From a virus, in the IMG/VR virus record IMGVR_UViG_3300030104_003898, positions 1-28,400 of that record: DNA of 28,400 bases; one strand, written 5' to 3'. This document shows, in pieces, positions 7,139-14,364 of the stretch. The notes under the pieces were generated by a model. That model was given only the letters and a program-made list of their open reading frames with translations, searched no databases and was not told where the DNA came from. Positions within the stretch are counted from its first letter, which is position 1. Every line of letters starts with the position of its first letter. A program made the translations under genes and the position numbers.

Positions 7139-7909
7139 ATGGCAAGAGCACGAAAAAAAATTAATGGTAACGGTAACGGTACTGCACCACTCCAACCCAT
7201 GTCAAAGAAAATGATGAAACGAAAGAAACCTATTGATTCATCTTACATGGTTCCTGTTAATCCACTGACTCCTAATCAAGAGATAGTGTTTGAGAAGTAT
7301 GCAGAAGGACAGAACCTTCTGTTACATGGTGCTGCAGGTACAGGTAAGACTTTTATTACACTGTATCTTGCTTTGAAAGAAGTACTTGACGAAAGCACAC
7401 CTTATGATAAGATATACATTGTCAGGTCTCTAGTTCCTACTAGAGAGATTGGTTTCCTACCTGGTGACCATGAAGATAAGTCTGCACTATATCAGATTCC
7501 ATATAAAAATATGGTTAGATATATGTTCAGTATGCCTGACGACAACTCTTTTCAGATGCTCTATGAAAATCTTCGTGCTCAAGAAACAATAAGTTTCTGG
7601 TCTACAAGTTTTATTCGTGGTGTTACTCTTGATAATGCTATTGTTATAGTAGATGAATTTAGTAACTTGAATTATCATGAACTTGATAGTATAATAACAA
7701 GAGTTGGTCAAGATTCTAAGATTATGTTCTGTGGTGACATCACTCAAACTGATCTCACTAGAGAGTATGAGAAGTCTGGTATCTCAAACTTCATTAATAT
7801 ACTTCAACAAATGCGTGAGTTTACTTGCGTTGAGTTTAGTATTGATGATATTGTGAGGTCTGGACTGGTCAAATCTTATCTTCTTACCAAGTATAATCTA
7901 GGTTTTTAA
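7139..7909 (+). CDS. phoH: PhoH-like P-loop ATPase
   Basis: Walker A GAAGTGKT is at residues 64-71 and Walker B VIVDE at 169-173. GDITQTD further on matches the sensor region of the PhoH/superfamily 1 helicase-like ATPases. The first 40 residues are a basic, likely flexible tail (ARARKKINGNG, KKMMKRKK). PhoH is among the most widespread cyanophage genes. It is often linked to phosphate stress in hosts, but its role in phage infection is unproven, and RNA or DNA metabolism is likely. Its stop overlaps the start of the nuclease gene by one base. Confidence 0.92.
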   Translation: MARARKKINGNGNGTAPLQPMSKKMMKRKKPIDSSYMVPVNPLTPNQEIVFEKYAEGQNLLLHGAAGTGKTFITLYLALKEVLDESTPYDKIYIVRSLVPTREIGFLPGDHEDKSALYQIPYKNMVRYMFSMPDDNSFQMLYENLRAQETISFWSTSFIRGVTLDNAIVIVDEFSNLNYHELDSIITRVGQDSKIMFCGDITQTDLTREYEKSGISNFINILQQMREFTCVEFSIDDIVRSGLVKSYLLTKYNLGF

Positions 7910-8592
7910 TGTTTAAATTTATTGATACCGATCTCAAAGAACATGTTGAGGTTGATGCTATTGACCGTAACGGAACTAGATTCTATCCTATTCCTGGTGC
8001 AGATAAATATTATCCGAGTGTAACTTCTATCACATCGTTTAAGAACGCTAAGTTCTTCCAGAAATGGAGAACTAAAATTGGTGAAACAGAAGCGAATCGA
8101 ATTACTGCTAGAGCAACACAAAGAGGCACAGCATTTCATTCTATTACTGAAGATTATTTCAAAGGTGAATTGGATACAAACAAATACTTGGAAAATAATC
8201 CATTATCTGTTAGAATGTTTCAGTTAGCAAAGTCTACGTTAAATCGTATCAATAACATTCATTGTTTAGAGACTTTTCTATACTCTCATTACCTTGGTCT
8301 TGCTGGTCGTGTAGACTGCATTGCTGAGTTTGACGGTGAGTTGGCAGTAATCGATTTTAAAACTTCAACAAAAGAAAAAAAGGAAGATTGGGTTGAACAT
8401 TATTTTGTTCAAGAAACTGCTTACGCAGCGATGTTCCTTGAGCGTTCAGGTTTGGAGGTGAAGAAAATTGTCACACTTATCGCAACTGAAGAGGGATCTG
8501 TTCAAGTATTTCAGAAGTACAATCTTGATGACTATTTACAATTACTCAAATCCTACATTGAAGAATTTGTTAGGGGAAGAACGAATGCCTGA
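7909..8592 (+). CDS. PD-(D/E)XK exonuclease, RecB-like
   Basis: The catalytic set of RecB-family nucleases is visible: GRVD with D136, the D149-F-K151 pair in AVIDFKTSTK, and Q168 with Y172 in FVQETAYAAMF, which is motif QxxxY. An upstream RGTAFHSITEDYF helix supplies the motif-I His/Glu. A length of 227 aa fits phage exonucleases that recess DNA ends for recombination. It lies in the phoH-gp33-gp32 replication block. It could process recombination or replication ends, or degrade host DNA; the sequence does not decide. Confidence 0.85.
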   Translation: MFKFIDTDLKEHVEVDAIDRNGTRFYPIPGADKYYPSVTSITSFKNAKFFQKWRTKIGETEANRITARATQRGTAFHSITEDYFKGELDTNKYLENNPLSVRMFQLAKSTLNRINNIHCLETFLYSHYLGLAGRVDCIAEFDGELAVIDFKTSTKEKKEDWVEHYFVQETAYAAMFLERSGLEVKKIVTLIATEEGSVQVFQKYNLDDYLQLLKSYIEEFVRGRTNA

Positions 8593-8836
8593 AAAAGAAC
8601 TTGAGGACAAGTTTTTAACACCCACTAAATTCTCTCAAGAAATTGAAGTTTTAGTGAAACGTAGCAACGGTCTCATCTCATACATTGAAGCAGTAGTAAC
8701 TTATTGCCAAGAGAATGAAATTGAGATTGAAACTGTTCCTAAACTAATGTCTAAACCACTCAAAGAACGCTTGCGACATGAAGCAGAGCGTTTAAATTAC
8801 ATGAAAAAAAGATCCAAAGGAGTATTACCATTGTAA
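8585..8836 (+). CDS. 33: Late transcription coactivator gp33
   Basis: The ATG at 8585 overlaps the nuclease gene by eight bases and follows AGGGGAA. The 83-residue protein is helical, with segments FSQEIEVLVKRSNGLISYIE and AVVTYCQENEIEIETVPKLM, then a basic C-terminus. This pattern fits the phage late-transcription coactivator family. T4 gp33 bridges RNA polymerase to the sliding clamp gp45, acting with gp55 at late promoters. The many TAAATA promoters in this window are its expected targets. T4 also places 33 close to 32, as here. I rejected a longer frame starting at 8468. Confidence 0.8.
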   Translation: MPEKELEDKFLTPTKFSQEIEVLVKRSNGLISYIEAVVTYCQENEIEIETVPKLMSKPLKERLRHEAERLNYMKKRSKGVLPL

Positions 8837-8837
8837 A

Positions 8838-9164
8838 ATGAGTAAATTTTTCAGTTCAGAACAAGTACAAGACAATCTACAAGACATCTTTAATACCTAT
8901 CAAGAAGTTGCAGCGATGACAGCACAACTTTCTATGATGAGTAGGCAAGATAGATTAGAACATATTGAAGATTGTAAAAACTTGATTGATAAACAAAAGA
9001 CTTTTTATGGTAGACTATGCCTTGCTGCATCAGAGGACAAGGAAGCAGCAGACATGAAAACAAGGATTAATGAATTGTCCAATGCTTTTGGGTACAAAGA
9101 CCTTCTGGAATGCATGGATGCTATGATCTCAACACTCGAAGCAACTGCAAGACGTGAGGGTTGA
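8838..9164 (+). CDS. DUF1825-family protein
   Basis: This is a 108-residue all-helical soluble protein. Its start (FFSSEQVQDNLQDIFNTYQE) and middle (LEHIEDCKNLIDKQKTFYGR) resemble DUF1825, a family of unknown function found mainly in cyanobacteria and reported in cyanophages. It therefore may derive from a host gene. It occupies the position between 33 and 32 that gene 59 (helicase loader) holds in T4, though it is half the length of gp59 and shows no similarity I can see. It starts one base after the gp33 stop. Confidence 0.7.
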   Translation: MSKFFSSEQVQDNLQDIFNTYQEVAAMTAQLSMMSRQDRLEHIEDCKNLIDKQKTFYGRLCLAASEDKEAADMKTRINELSNAFGYKDLLECMDAMISTLEATARREG

Positions 9165-9169
9165 CGAGA

Positions 9170-9177
9170 CCTAAATA
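9170..9177 (+). promoter_or_regulatory. Late promoter for gp32
   Basis: CCTAAATA has a predicted start near 9183. This rules out the in-frame ATG at 9180 as the gp32 start, because it would lie upstream of the transcript. A leader of about 54 bases remains before the ATG at 9237. Confidence 0.5.
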
Positions 9178-9236
9178 GTATGCTACGATTAAACAGTAGC
9201 AAAACAAAACACACTACAAAATACGGAGAATACGAA

Positions 9237-10163
9237 ATGTCATTTGCCTCTCTCAAAAAGGCATCATCTAAGGGTGATACTTTTGCAAAACTATCCAGAG
9301 AGATTGATAAATTGAATCAGCCTGCTGCTGGTTCTTCTGCCGACGAGCGTTTCTGGAAACCTGAACTAGATAAGTCTGGTAACGGTTACGCAGTCATCCG
9401 ATTCCTTTCTGCTCCCGATGGAGAAGATATGCCTTGGGCAAAAGTTTGGAGTCATGCCTTCAAAGGTCCTGGTGGACAGTGGTATATTGAGAACTCTCTC
9501 ACCACTCTTGGTAAGGATGATCCTGTTGGGGAACTAAACAGAGAACTTTGGAACAGTGGACGTAATAGCGATAAGGAGGTCGCCCGTGCTCAAAAACGCA
9601 AACTCTCCTACTACAGCAACATTTATGTTGTTCAAGACCCTGCCCATCCTGAGAATGAGGGTCGTGTCTTCCTTTATAAGTTTGGTAAGAAGATCTTTGA
9701 TAAACTTGTAGAAGCAATGCAACCTGCATTTGCAGACGAGTCTCCTGTTGATCCTTTCAATTTCTGGAAGGGTGCTGACTTTAAATTGAAGATCCGCAAG
9801 GTTGATGGTTACTGGAACTATGATAAGTCTGAATTCGCTGCACCTAGTACTCTAGGTAACTTCGATGATGATAAACTAGAGTCTATCTGGAAAGAGGGTT
9901 ACTCTCTTGCAGAGTTTGAAGACACTAAGAACTTCAAGTCATATGATGCACTTAAAGCACGTTTGAATTTAGTTCTCGGTAAAGGTGCTGCACCTGTACG
10001 TCCTAACCTTGGTGTGGATAGTGAGGAGTATGAACCAAAACCTTCTGGTGGTTTCAATGATACCGACCTTAATGGTCTTCGTGAGAGTGCAGTTGCTTCG
10101 TCTCCTGTTGAGGATTCTGAAGACACTCTCTCATACTTTGCTAAACTTGCAGGTGAAGATTAA
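9237..10163 (+). CDS. 32: Single-stranded DNA-binding protein gp32
   Basis: gp32 coats single-stranded DNA in replication, recombination and repair. The T4 pattern is clear: FWKPELDKSGNGYAVIRFL, GGQWYIEN, the SYYSNIYVVQDPAHPENEGR core and FLYKFGKKIFDK. The C-terminus is acidic (ending DSEDTLSYFAKLAGED) and should dock replication partners. The length of 308 aa matches T4 (301). The protein has no cysteine, so the His-Cys3 zinc site of T4 gp32 is absent; the T4 zinc loop is replaced by a Gly/Asp/Leu segment after WYIEN. The start at 9237 follows CGGAGA. Confidence 0.93.
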   Translation: MSFASLKKASSKGDTFAKLSREIDKLNQPAAGSSADERFWKPELDKSGNGYAVIRFLSAPDGEDMPWAKVWSHAFKGPGGQWYIENSLTTLGKDDPVGELNRELWNSGRNSDKEVARAQKRKLSYYSNIYVVQDPAHPENEGRVFLYKFGKKIFDKLVEAMQPAFADESPVDPFNFWKGADFKLKIRKVDGYWNYDKSEFAAPSTLGNFDDDKLESIWKEGYSLAEFEDTKNFKSYDALKARLNLVLGKGAAPVRPNLGVDSEEYEPKPSGGFNDTDLNGLRESAVASSPVEDSEDTLSYFAKLAGED

Positions 10164-10166
10164 ACA

Positions 10167-10376
10167 ATGACTGAATTTGGAAATTACATGGCAGCAGCAT
10201 CATTAGATCTTAATGAAGCATGGAACCTGTCATGGGGTGAAGGTATCCAGTTTATACTGGTACTTGCATTCGTATATTGGTTGAAGGTTCAGATAGATAC
10301 ACGTGCTGGTCTTGGTAAAAAGAAACTAAGACAATTAAAGACGGTGATTAAAGAAGCAATACTAGAAACCAAATAG
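10167..10376 (+). CDS. Small single-pass membrane protein (69 aa)
   Basis: The protein has one hydrophobic helix at residues 23-39 (WGEGIQFILVLAFVYWL), flanked by an acidic N-terminus and a lysine-rich C-terminal helix (GLGKKKLRQLKTVIKEAILE). Topology with the basic end in the cytoplasm is expected. It follows gp32 by three bases and precedes a strong terminator. No family was recognised. Confidence 0.7.
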   Translation: MTEFGNYMAAASLDLNEAWNLSWGEGIQFILVLAFVYWLKVQIDTRAGLGKKKLRQLKTVIKEAILETK

Positions 10377-10390
10377 GAAACTGTCACAAA

Positions 10391-10414
10391 GGGGGTTACA
10401 TACCCCCCTTTTTT
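10391..10414 (+). terminator. Terminator with an embedded promoter element
   Basis: A stem GGGGGT/ACCCCC (10391-10396 and 10402-10407) with loop TACAT is followed by six T residues. It ends the gp32 unit. The loop carries the -35 region of the next promoter, as at 4423-4449. Confidence 0.88.
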
Positions 10415-10424
10415 ATGCTATAAT
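10396..10424 (+). promoter_or_regulatory. Sigma70-like promoter of the second exported protein
   Basis: -35 TTACAT (10396-10401) lies in the terminator loop and -10 TATAAT (10419-10424) follows after 17 bases. The stretch CCTTTTTTATGCTATAAT is identical to that at the glutaredoxin promoter. The -35 is weaker than TTGACA. Confidence 0.65.
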
Positions 10425-10446
10425 ATACATATAAAAAAGGATTAAA

Positions 10447-10992
10447 ATGAAAGCATTACCTCTGTTGTTACTACCATTCCTAATTGCCCCTGTTGGTGCA
10501 GAGAGTATTGGTGATCGTAGTAATCGTCAAGCATATGATGATGCTCCCTCTAGAAATTGGGTTGATAGATTAATTACAACAGCATCAAGTTCTACTCCTC
10601 ACGAATATAGAGGAGTAAGAAGAGAACCAGCACCAGTAGTGCCTTGGTGGAGAACGAATAATAGTTATCAACCAGGATATTCTTCATCTAGTACATGCAC
10701 AAGGCAAGAGTATAGAGAAGAGTATATTCCTGGCACAGCAAATCGTCCAGGATATGTTAAATCATGGCATGATACTGTTGAAGTACCATGCAATCATCCA
10801 AGACCATCAAGACCTATCTTTCAAAGAGAACCATCACCTGATGGTAATGAGTGTAGTGAAGGAGCAATCCTTGGTGGTATCTTAGGTGGTGGAGCTGCCG
10901 CAGCAATATCTCAAGGAGATGGACGTTGGTGGGCAATCCCTCTTGGAATTGTTAGTGGTAGTGTAATAGGTTGTGATATTGATGGAGGTTGA
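10447..10992 (+). CDS. Exported protein with glycine-zipper C-terminus (181 aa)
   Basis: Residues 1-18 are a signal peptide (leucine-rich core, cleavage after PVGA). The mature region has paired cysteines in STCTRQEYREEYIPG and TVEVPCNHPRP, then a GAILGGILGGGAAAA glycine zipper and a final GSVIGCDIDGG. Glycine zippers of this type occur in surface lipoproteins and membrane-inserted antigens. No lipobox is present, so it is probably periplasmic or outer-membrane associated. An AAAGGA site precedes the ATG. Its sigma70-like promoter suggests early expression. Host-surface modification is inference. Confidence 0.7.
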   Translation: MKALPLLLLPFLIAPVGAESIGDRSNRQAYDDAPSRNWVDRLITTASSSTPHEYRGVRREPAPVVPWWRTNNSYQPGYSSSSTCTRQEYREEYIPGTANRPGYVKSWHDTVEVPCNHPRPSRPIFQREPSPDGNECSEGAILGGILGGGAAAAISQGDGRWWAIPLGIVSGSVIGCDIDGG

Positions 10993-11020
10993 TATATAAT
11001 TCGACTTTTAATTACCAATA

Positions 11021-11050
11021 TACCCCGAAAAAAATTCGGGGTATTTTTTT
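11021..11050 (+). terminator. Terminator between convergent genes
   Basis: A nine-pair stem TACCCCGAA/TTCGGGGTA (11021-11029 and 11035-11043) with an A5 loop is followed by seven T residues on the + strand. The minus strand has no equivalent T-tract, so it mainly stops rightward transcripts before they run into the gp53 gene. Confidence 0.88.
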
Positions 11051-11064
11051 GCCTGTAGGGTTTT

Positions 11065-12000
11065 TTAGTAACCGCCGCCGTAACCGCCACCAGAAGATCC
11101 AGAAGATCCAGAACTACTGCTGCTAGAAGAACTGCTAGAAGAAGAACTACTGCTAGAACTTGAAGAAGAACTACTACTACTACTTGTTGTGCTTGATGTA
11201 CTTGTAGTTACTGCTGTACTGACTCCAGCACTTAATGATAAAGTACTCGCAGTATTAACGTTACCAGGTCCATCATCAAAGGTAACTTTATCTCCAGAAA
11301 CTGTAGAACGAACTGCACTAGCAAAACTAACAGATCCTGTGTTATTTAAAAATCTAGAGGTAATATTTAATATTGTTTTTTTGTTATTTGCTTCATCAAG
11401 TTCGTTATGAGGTTCATATGCAACTAAGTCTTCGAACTCTTCAATCATGATATTCATCATATTAGAAACTGGAAGTAAAATTTGTCTTTTTATTTCATTT
11501 TTAAAATATTCATGCTCATAATTAGTTACTTGATATATTGATTCCTCTGCAGTTTTCATTGTACCATCAGGTAGTATAGTTCTCCAGTCTGCAGTTACTT
11601 CAATACCTTCTTTGATAATTATTGTACCATTATCAAGTATAACTTCATTAGTTTCCCAATGATGAATATCATCTCTTCTATCGGAGGTATAGACTTCATC
11701 TACGTAATCTAATAATTGTTGTTGCTCCTTTGGCCACTCTTCATATACGTCAATGATGTCATTAATTAAGAGAATTGCCCAATCTAACTTAGGGTCATCA
11801 AAAAATTTAGATGCTATTATAGCAGGAGTTTCACCAGGTTTAATTGAATATGATTCAAAAAGAGTTGTATATTGATCTAAATCGGGTCTTGCTCTAATTT
11901 TTCTAAAAATATTTTTAACTAACCGATATTTGAATGCCTCATCATCTGCGACACCCTCACCAACGTATACATTAGGAAAATAAGAAAAATATCCTGACAT
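11065..12000 (-). CDS. 53: Baseplate wedge protein gp53 with poly-serine tail
   Basis: T4 gp53 clamps baseplate wedges together. The N-terminal half matches the family: FSYFPNVYVGEG, then IIASKFFDDPKLDWAILLIN, a LysM-like segment seen in T4 gp53 and its relatives, then DVYEEWP. The protein is 311 aa against about 196 in T4. The extra part is a C-terminal low-complexity tail: Thr/Ser-rich, about 25 consecutive serines (minus strand of roughly 11110-11185), then GSSGSSGGGYGGGY. The start lies two bases from the gp48 stop, so the two genes form a minus-strand operon driven from the promoter at 13057-13050. Confidence 0.82.
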   Translation of the reverse strand: MSGYFSYFPNVYVGEGVADDEAFKYRLVKNIFRKIRARPDLDQYTTLFESYSIKPGETPAIIASKFFDDPKLDWAILLINDIIDVYEEWPKEQQQLLDYVDEVYTSDRRDDIHHWETNEVILDNGTIIIKEGIEVTADWRTILPDGTMKTAEESIYQVTNYEHEYFKNEIKRQILLPVSNMMNIMIEEFEDLVAYEPHNELDEANNKKTILNITSRFLNNTGSVSFASAVRSTVSGDKVTFDDGPGNVNTASTLSLSAGVSTAVTTSTSSTTSSSSSSSSSSSSSSSSSSSSSSSSSGSSGSSGGGYGGGY

Positions 12001-12001
12001 T

Positions 12002-13018
12002 TTAGTACCCCTGATCGATTTGTCCTTGTGTTACAAGTTGAGTTTCTGTAAATCTACAATTCACGGTAACTGCAGGAACTTGTAATGGTGAATTTGATGC
12101 AACACTAGTTATTCCACCTTTGACAGCATTATATTGACCGTCTGGAGTGTAATTTACATCAATTCCAGTACACACAGATGTATGTACTTTATAATGAAGA
12201 TCTTGACTTGTAATTTGACCATCTGCATTAGGATTTAAACGAATAAATTTAATATCAAATTTGTCTGGAACTTCGAAGAATCGGGCAGCTCCTACGCTAT
12301 TCAGGTTTTCATCTAATTTATCAATGAATCCTTGAGCACTAATAGAATTATCATCCTGATCTCTAGCATCATCATCATTAAGAATACCAGTTCCTCCACC
12401 TGTTGCTCCATATATCGGTAAAGCACCTTTTTTCAGATATTTGATAATACGATTAATTTCCCTAGATTCTCTATCATCACGAGCAAAAAACTTAAATGAG
12501 AACAAGTGATTTCTAAACTGCATATTACTATATAATTGCTCAGTGTAAGGGTTGAAAACCTTTCCTTTAGATAATGCCAATATATCATTTGCACTAAAAT
12601 TACCTGCTAATCCTAAAAATTGTGAAGCACCTTGAGCAATTGATGACAGTGTACCAGTTGCGAATTCTGGTAATGCTTGTTGTGCAGCTGTTGCTAATGC
12701 TGCAGCAGCTTGATCATAATCACTAACACCCAATCCAGTAGCCGCTGCTACTCCAGCAACTCCTACATCAACTTGACGATATGTTGGTTGATATTGAGTT
12801 GAGAGATTCTGAGGCATTGCGATATAGCAACGATTAGGATTATTATTAAATGCAACGTTATTGCTAGGAATGTTTAAACCATAGTAATTTGAACCATTAC
12901 TATCATCATACTGAATTCTTTTTCTCTGAAACATTACATAGTCAACTGTCTGTGTAGGATTATCTACAGAAGTGTTTCCCGTTACAGGTGGATTTAAGGG
13001 GTAGCGATATATTGTCAA
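12002..13018 (-). CDS. 48: Baseplate tail tube cap gp48
   Basis: This is a 338-residue protein. The central stretch YSNMQFRNHLFSFKFFARDD and ESREINRIIKYLKKGALPIY, followed by FFEVPDKFDIKFI and VNYTPDGQYNAVKGG, fits the tube-like beta-barrel fold of gp48/gp54. It pairs with gp53 on the minus strand and faces gp4 and gp54. The Ala/Gly-rich segment near residues 85-150 looks like a flexible or helical insert. In T4, gp48 caps the hub and starts the tail tube with gp54. I assign gp48 here and gp54 to the plus-strand relative; the two share a fold, so a swap is possible. An AGGTAG ribosome site precedes the ATG. Confidence 0.75.
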   Translation of the reverse strand: MTIYRYPLNPPVTGNTSVDNPTQTVDYVMFQRKRIQYDDSNGSNYYGLNIPSNNVAFNNNPNRCYIAMPQNLSTQYQPTYRQVDVGVAGVAAATGLGVSDYDQAAAALATAAQQALPEFATGTLSSIAQGASQFLGLAGNFSANDILALSKGKVFNPYTEQLYSNMQFRNHLFSFKFFARDDRESREINRIIKYLKKGALPIYGATGGGTGILNDDDARDQDDNSISAQGFIDKLDENLNSVGAARFFEVPDKFDIKFIRLNPNADGQITSQDLHYKVHTSVCTGIDVNYTPDGQYNAVKGGITSVASNSPLQVPAVTVNCRFTETQLVTQGQIDQGY

Positions 13019-13025
13019 TTTTCTA

Positions 13026-13033
13026 CCTAAATA
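13026..13033 (+). promoter_or_regulatory. Late promoter for the gp4-gp54 unit
   Basis: CCTAAATA has a predicted start near 13039, giving a 16-base leader with no Shine-Dalgarno sequence before the ATG at 13055. It faces the minus-strand promoter at 13050-13057. Confidence 0.6.
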
Positions 13034-13049
13034 CTACGTGACCTGTATG

Positions 13050-13057
13050 TATTTATG
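13050..13057 (-). promoter_or_regulatory. Late promoter for the gp48-gp53 unit
   Basis: Read on the minus strand, 13057 to 13050 is CATAAATA. The predicted start near 13044 leaves a 25-base leader containing AGGTAG before the gp48 ATG at 13018. The octamer includes the complement of the gp4 start codon. Confidence 0.6.
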
Positions 13058-13474
13058 AGATATCGAGGTAAGTATCGTGTTTCCAATCCCAGGAAATACA
13101 AAGGTGATCCACGAAACGTGGTATATCGCTCCTCATGGGAGTATAAATTTATGCAATGGTGTGAATCCAACGCTTCTGTAGAAGAGTGGGCAAGTGAAGA
13201 GATTATTATACCTTATATTAGTCCTGTTGATGGTAAACGACATAGATATTTTCCAGATTTCTACGTTAAAGTAGGAAATAAGAAATATATTGCAGAAGTT
13301 AAACCAGCATATCAAACCAAGGAACCTAAAACTCAAAAGCGAAACACTAAAAAATATATAAGTGAAGTTATGACTTATGCTGTAAATCAAGCAAAGTTTA
13401 AAGCAGCGACTGAGTTTTGTAAAGATCACGGTTGGGAATTTATGGTAGTCACAGAAAAGGAACTTAAAATCTAA
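13055..13474 (+). CDS. 4: Head completion protein gp4 (PD-(D/E)XK nuclease fold)
   Basis: The protein is 139 aa, close to T4 gp4 (150). The start YRGKYRVSNPRKYKGDPRNV and YRSSWEYKFMQW match the family. Restriction-nuclease-type residues are intact: E29, then PD with D68 in RYFPDFYVK, then E81-V-K83 in YIAEVKPAYQT. In T4, gp4 (also called gp50) finishes packaged heads so tails can join; the fold suggests it trims or guards the packaged DNA end. Its stop overlaps the gp54 start by one base. Confidence 0.87.
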   Translation: MRYRGKYRVSNPRKYKGDPRNVVYRSSWEYKFMQWCESNASVEEWASEEIIIPYISPVDGKRHRYFPDFYVKVGNKKYIAEVKPAYQTKEPKTQKRNTKKYISEVMTYAVNQAKFKAATEFCKDHGWEFMVVTEKELKI

Positions 13475-14340
13475 TGGCAATCCCTACACCAGATTTCGCA
13501 AGATACCCGTCATTCAAACAATTTATAGCTAAAACAAAGGGTAAAGATAATGCTCCTAGTTTTAGTAATTTATTTTCGGTAAGATTTACGTCACCGAAGA
13601 TGCTGCAAACCCCAGCTGCACAAACCTCTTTTTATTTTGTGGGACCAATACAAGAAAACCCACCAGCAAGAGCATTCGATGTTAATCAAGAATCTAATGA
13701 TTTGAGTTGGTTACTTGATTACTATGCTGATACTGTAAATCTTCCAAGTAAACAGATTACTACTTCACAAACTCCTTATGTTGGATCACCATTTAAGTAT
13801 GCAACAAATACAGCATATAGTCAGATTAGTATAAACTTTAGAATGCCACGTTCTCAATATTCAAGAAACTTCTTTGAGAGATGGACAACTATGATGGCAA
13901 GTGATAGTGAGCAATATACAAGATATTATGATGATTATGTTTGTAAGAAAATGATGATTTATAAGTGGGAAAGAGGTGGTGGAGGTTTAGCAGTTAGTGA
14001 TCCTGAGTTAATTAATGCTATAAGAGAAAGTGGAAACGCAGATATATTATTGGCAAGAAAGTACCAATTAACTGCTGCTTGGGAACTTCAAAATTTATAT
14101 CCATATAATATCGGTTCGGTTCAGTTGAATAACTCTAATGCTCAGACAATGACTTTGAGTGTTGGTTTTTATTATGAGAGATATCGTTTCTATACTGCTG
14201 ATCAGTTTGACTCTAATACAATTCAATATATGACTGTTGGAGGAACACTAGATGATTATACTTCTAATACAACTTCCAATAATACATCAGTCTTGAGTAC
14301 TATCGTTAACGCAGCATTGACCCTCACTGGTATCGCCTAA
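13474..14340 (+). CDS. 54: Baseplate tail tube initiator gp54
   Basis: The protein is 288 aa against 320 in T4. The middle shows the tube-fold signature: ISINFRMPRSQYSRNFFERW, then NIGSVQLNNSNAQTMTLSVG and FYYERYRFY, comparable with the end of T4 gp54 and the tube protein gp19. gp54 forms the ring on which the tail tube polymerises. It follows gp4 by a one-base overlap (TAATG). The next late promoter overlaps its stop codon. Confidence 0.8.
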   Translation: MAIPTPDFARYPSFKQFIAKTKGKDNAPSFSNLFSVRFTSPKMLQTPAAQTSFYFVGPIQENPPARAFDVNQESNDLSWLLDYYADTVNLPSKQITTSQTPYVGSPFKYATNTAYSQISINFRMPRSQYSRNFFERWTTMMASDSEQYTRYYDDYVCKKMMIYKWERGGGGLAVSDPELINAIRESGNADILLARKYQLTAAWELQNLYPYNIGSVQLNNSNAQTMTLSVGFYYERYRFYTADQFDSNTIQYMTVGGTLDDYTSNTTSNNTSVLSTIVNAALTLTGIA

Positions 14341-14343
14341 ATA
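14336..14343 (+). promoter_or_regulatory. Late promoter for the gp26-tape measure unit
   Basis: CCTAAATA contains the TAA stop of gp54. The predicted start near 14349 gives a 16-base leader before the gp26 ATG at 14365. Confidence 0.55.
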
Positions 14344-14364
14344 AATGTACTGATGTGAATATCT

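Noticed and set aside
9180-9236. gp32 starting at ATG 9180
   Set aside because: The codon directly follows the late promoter octamer and would be upstream of the transcript; the family start matches 9237.
10391-10424. A simple terminator with chance -10 match
   Set aside because: Rejected as chance because the same hairpin-T6-ATGCTATAAT arrangement occurs at 4423-4459 and each is followed by a gene needing a promoter.
11021-11050. Fully bidirectional terminator
   Set aside because: The minus strand lacks a T-tract after the stem, so efficient termination is supported only for rightward transcripts.
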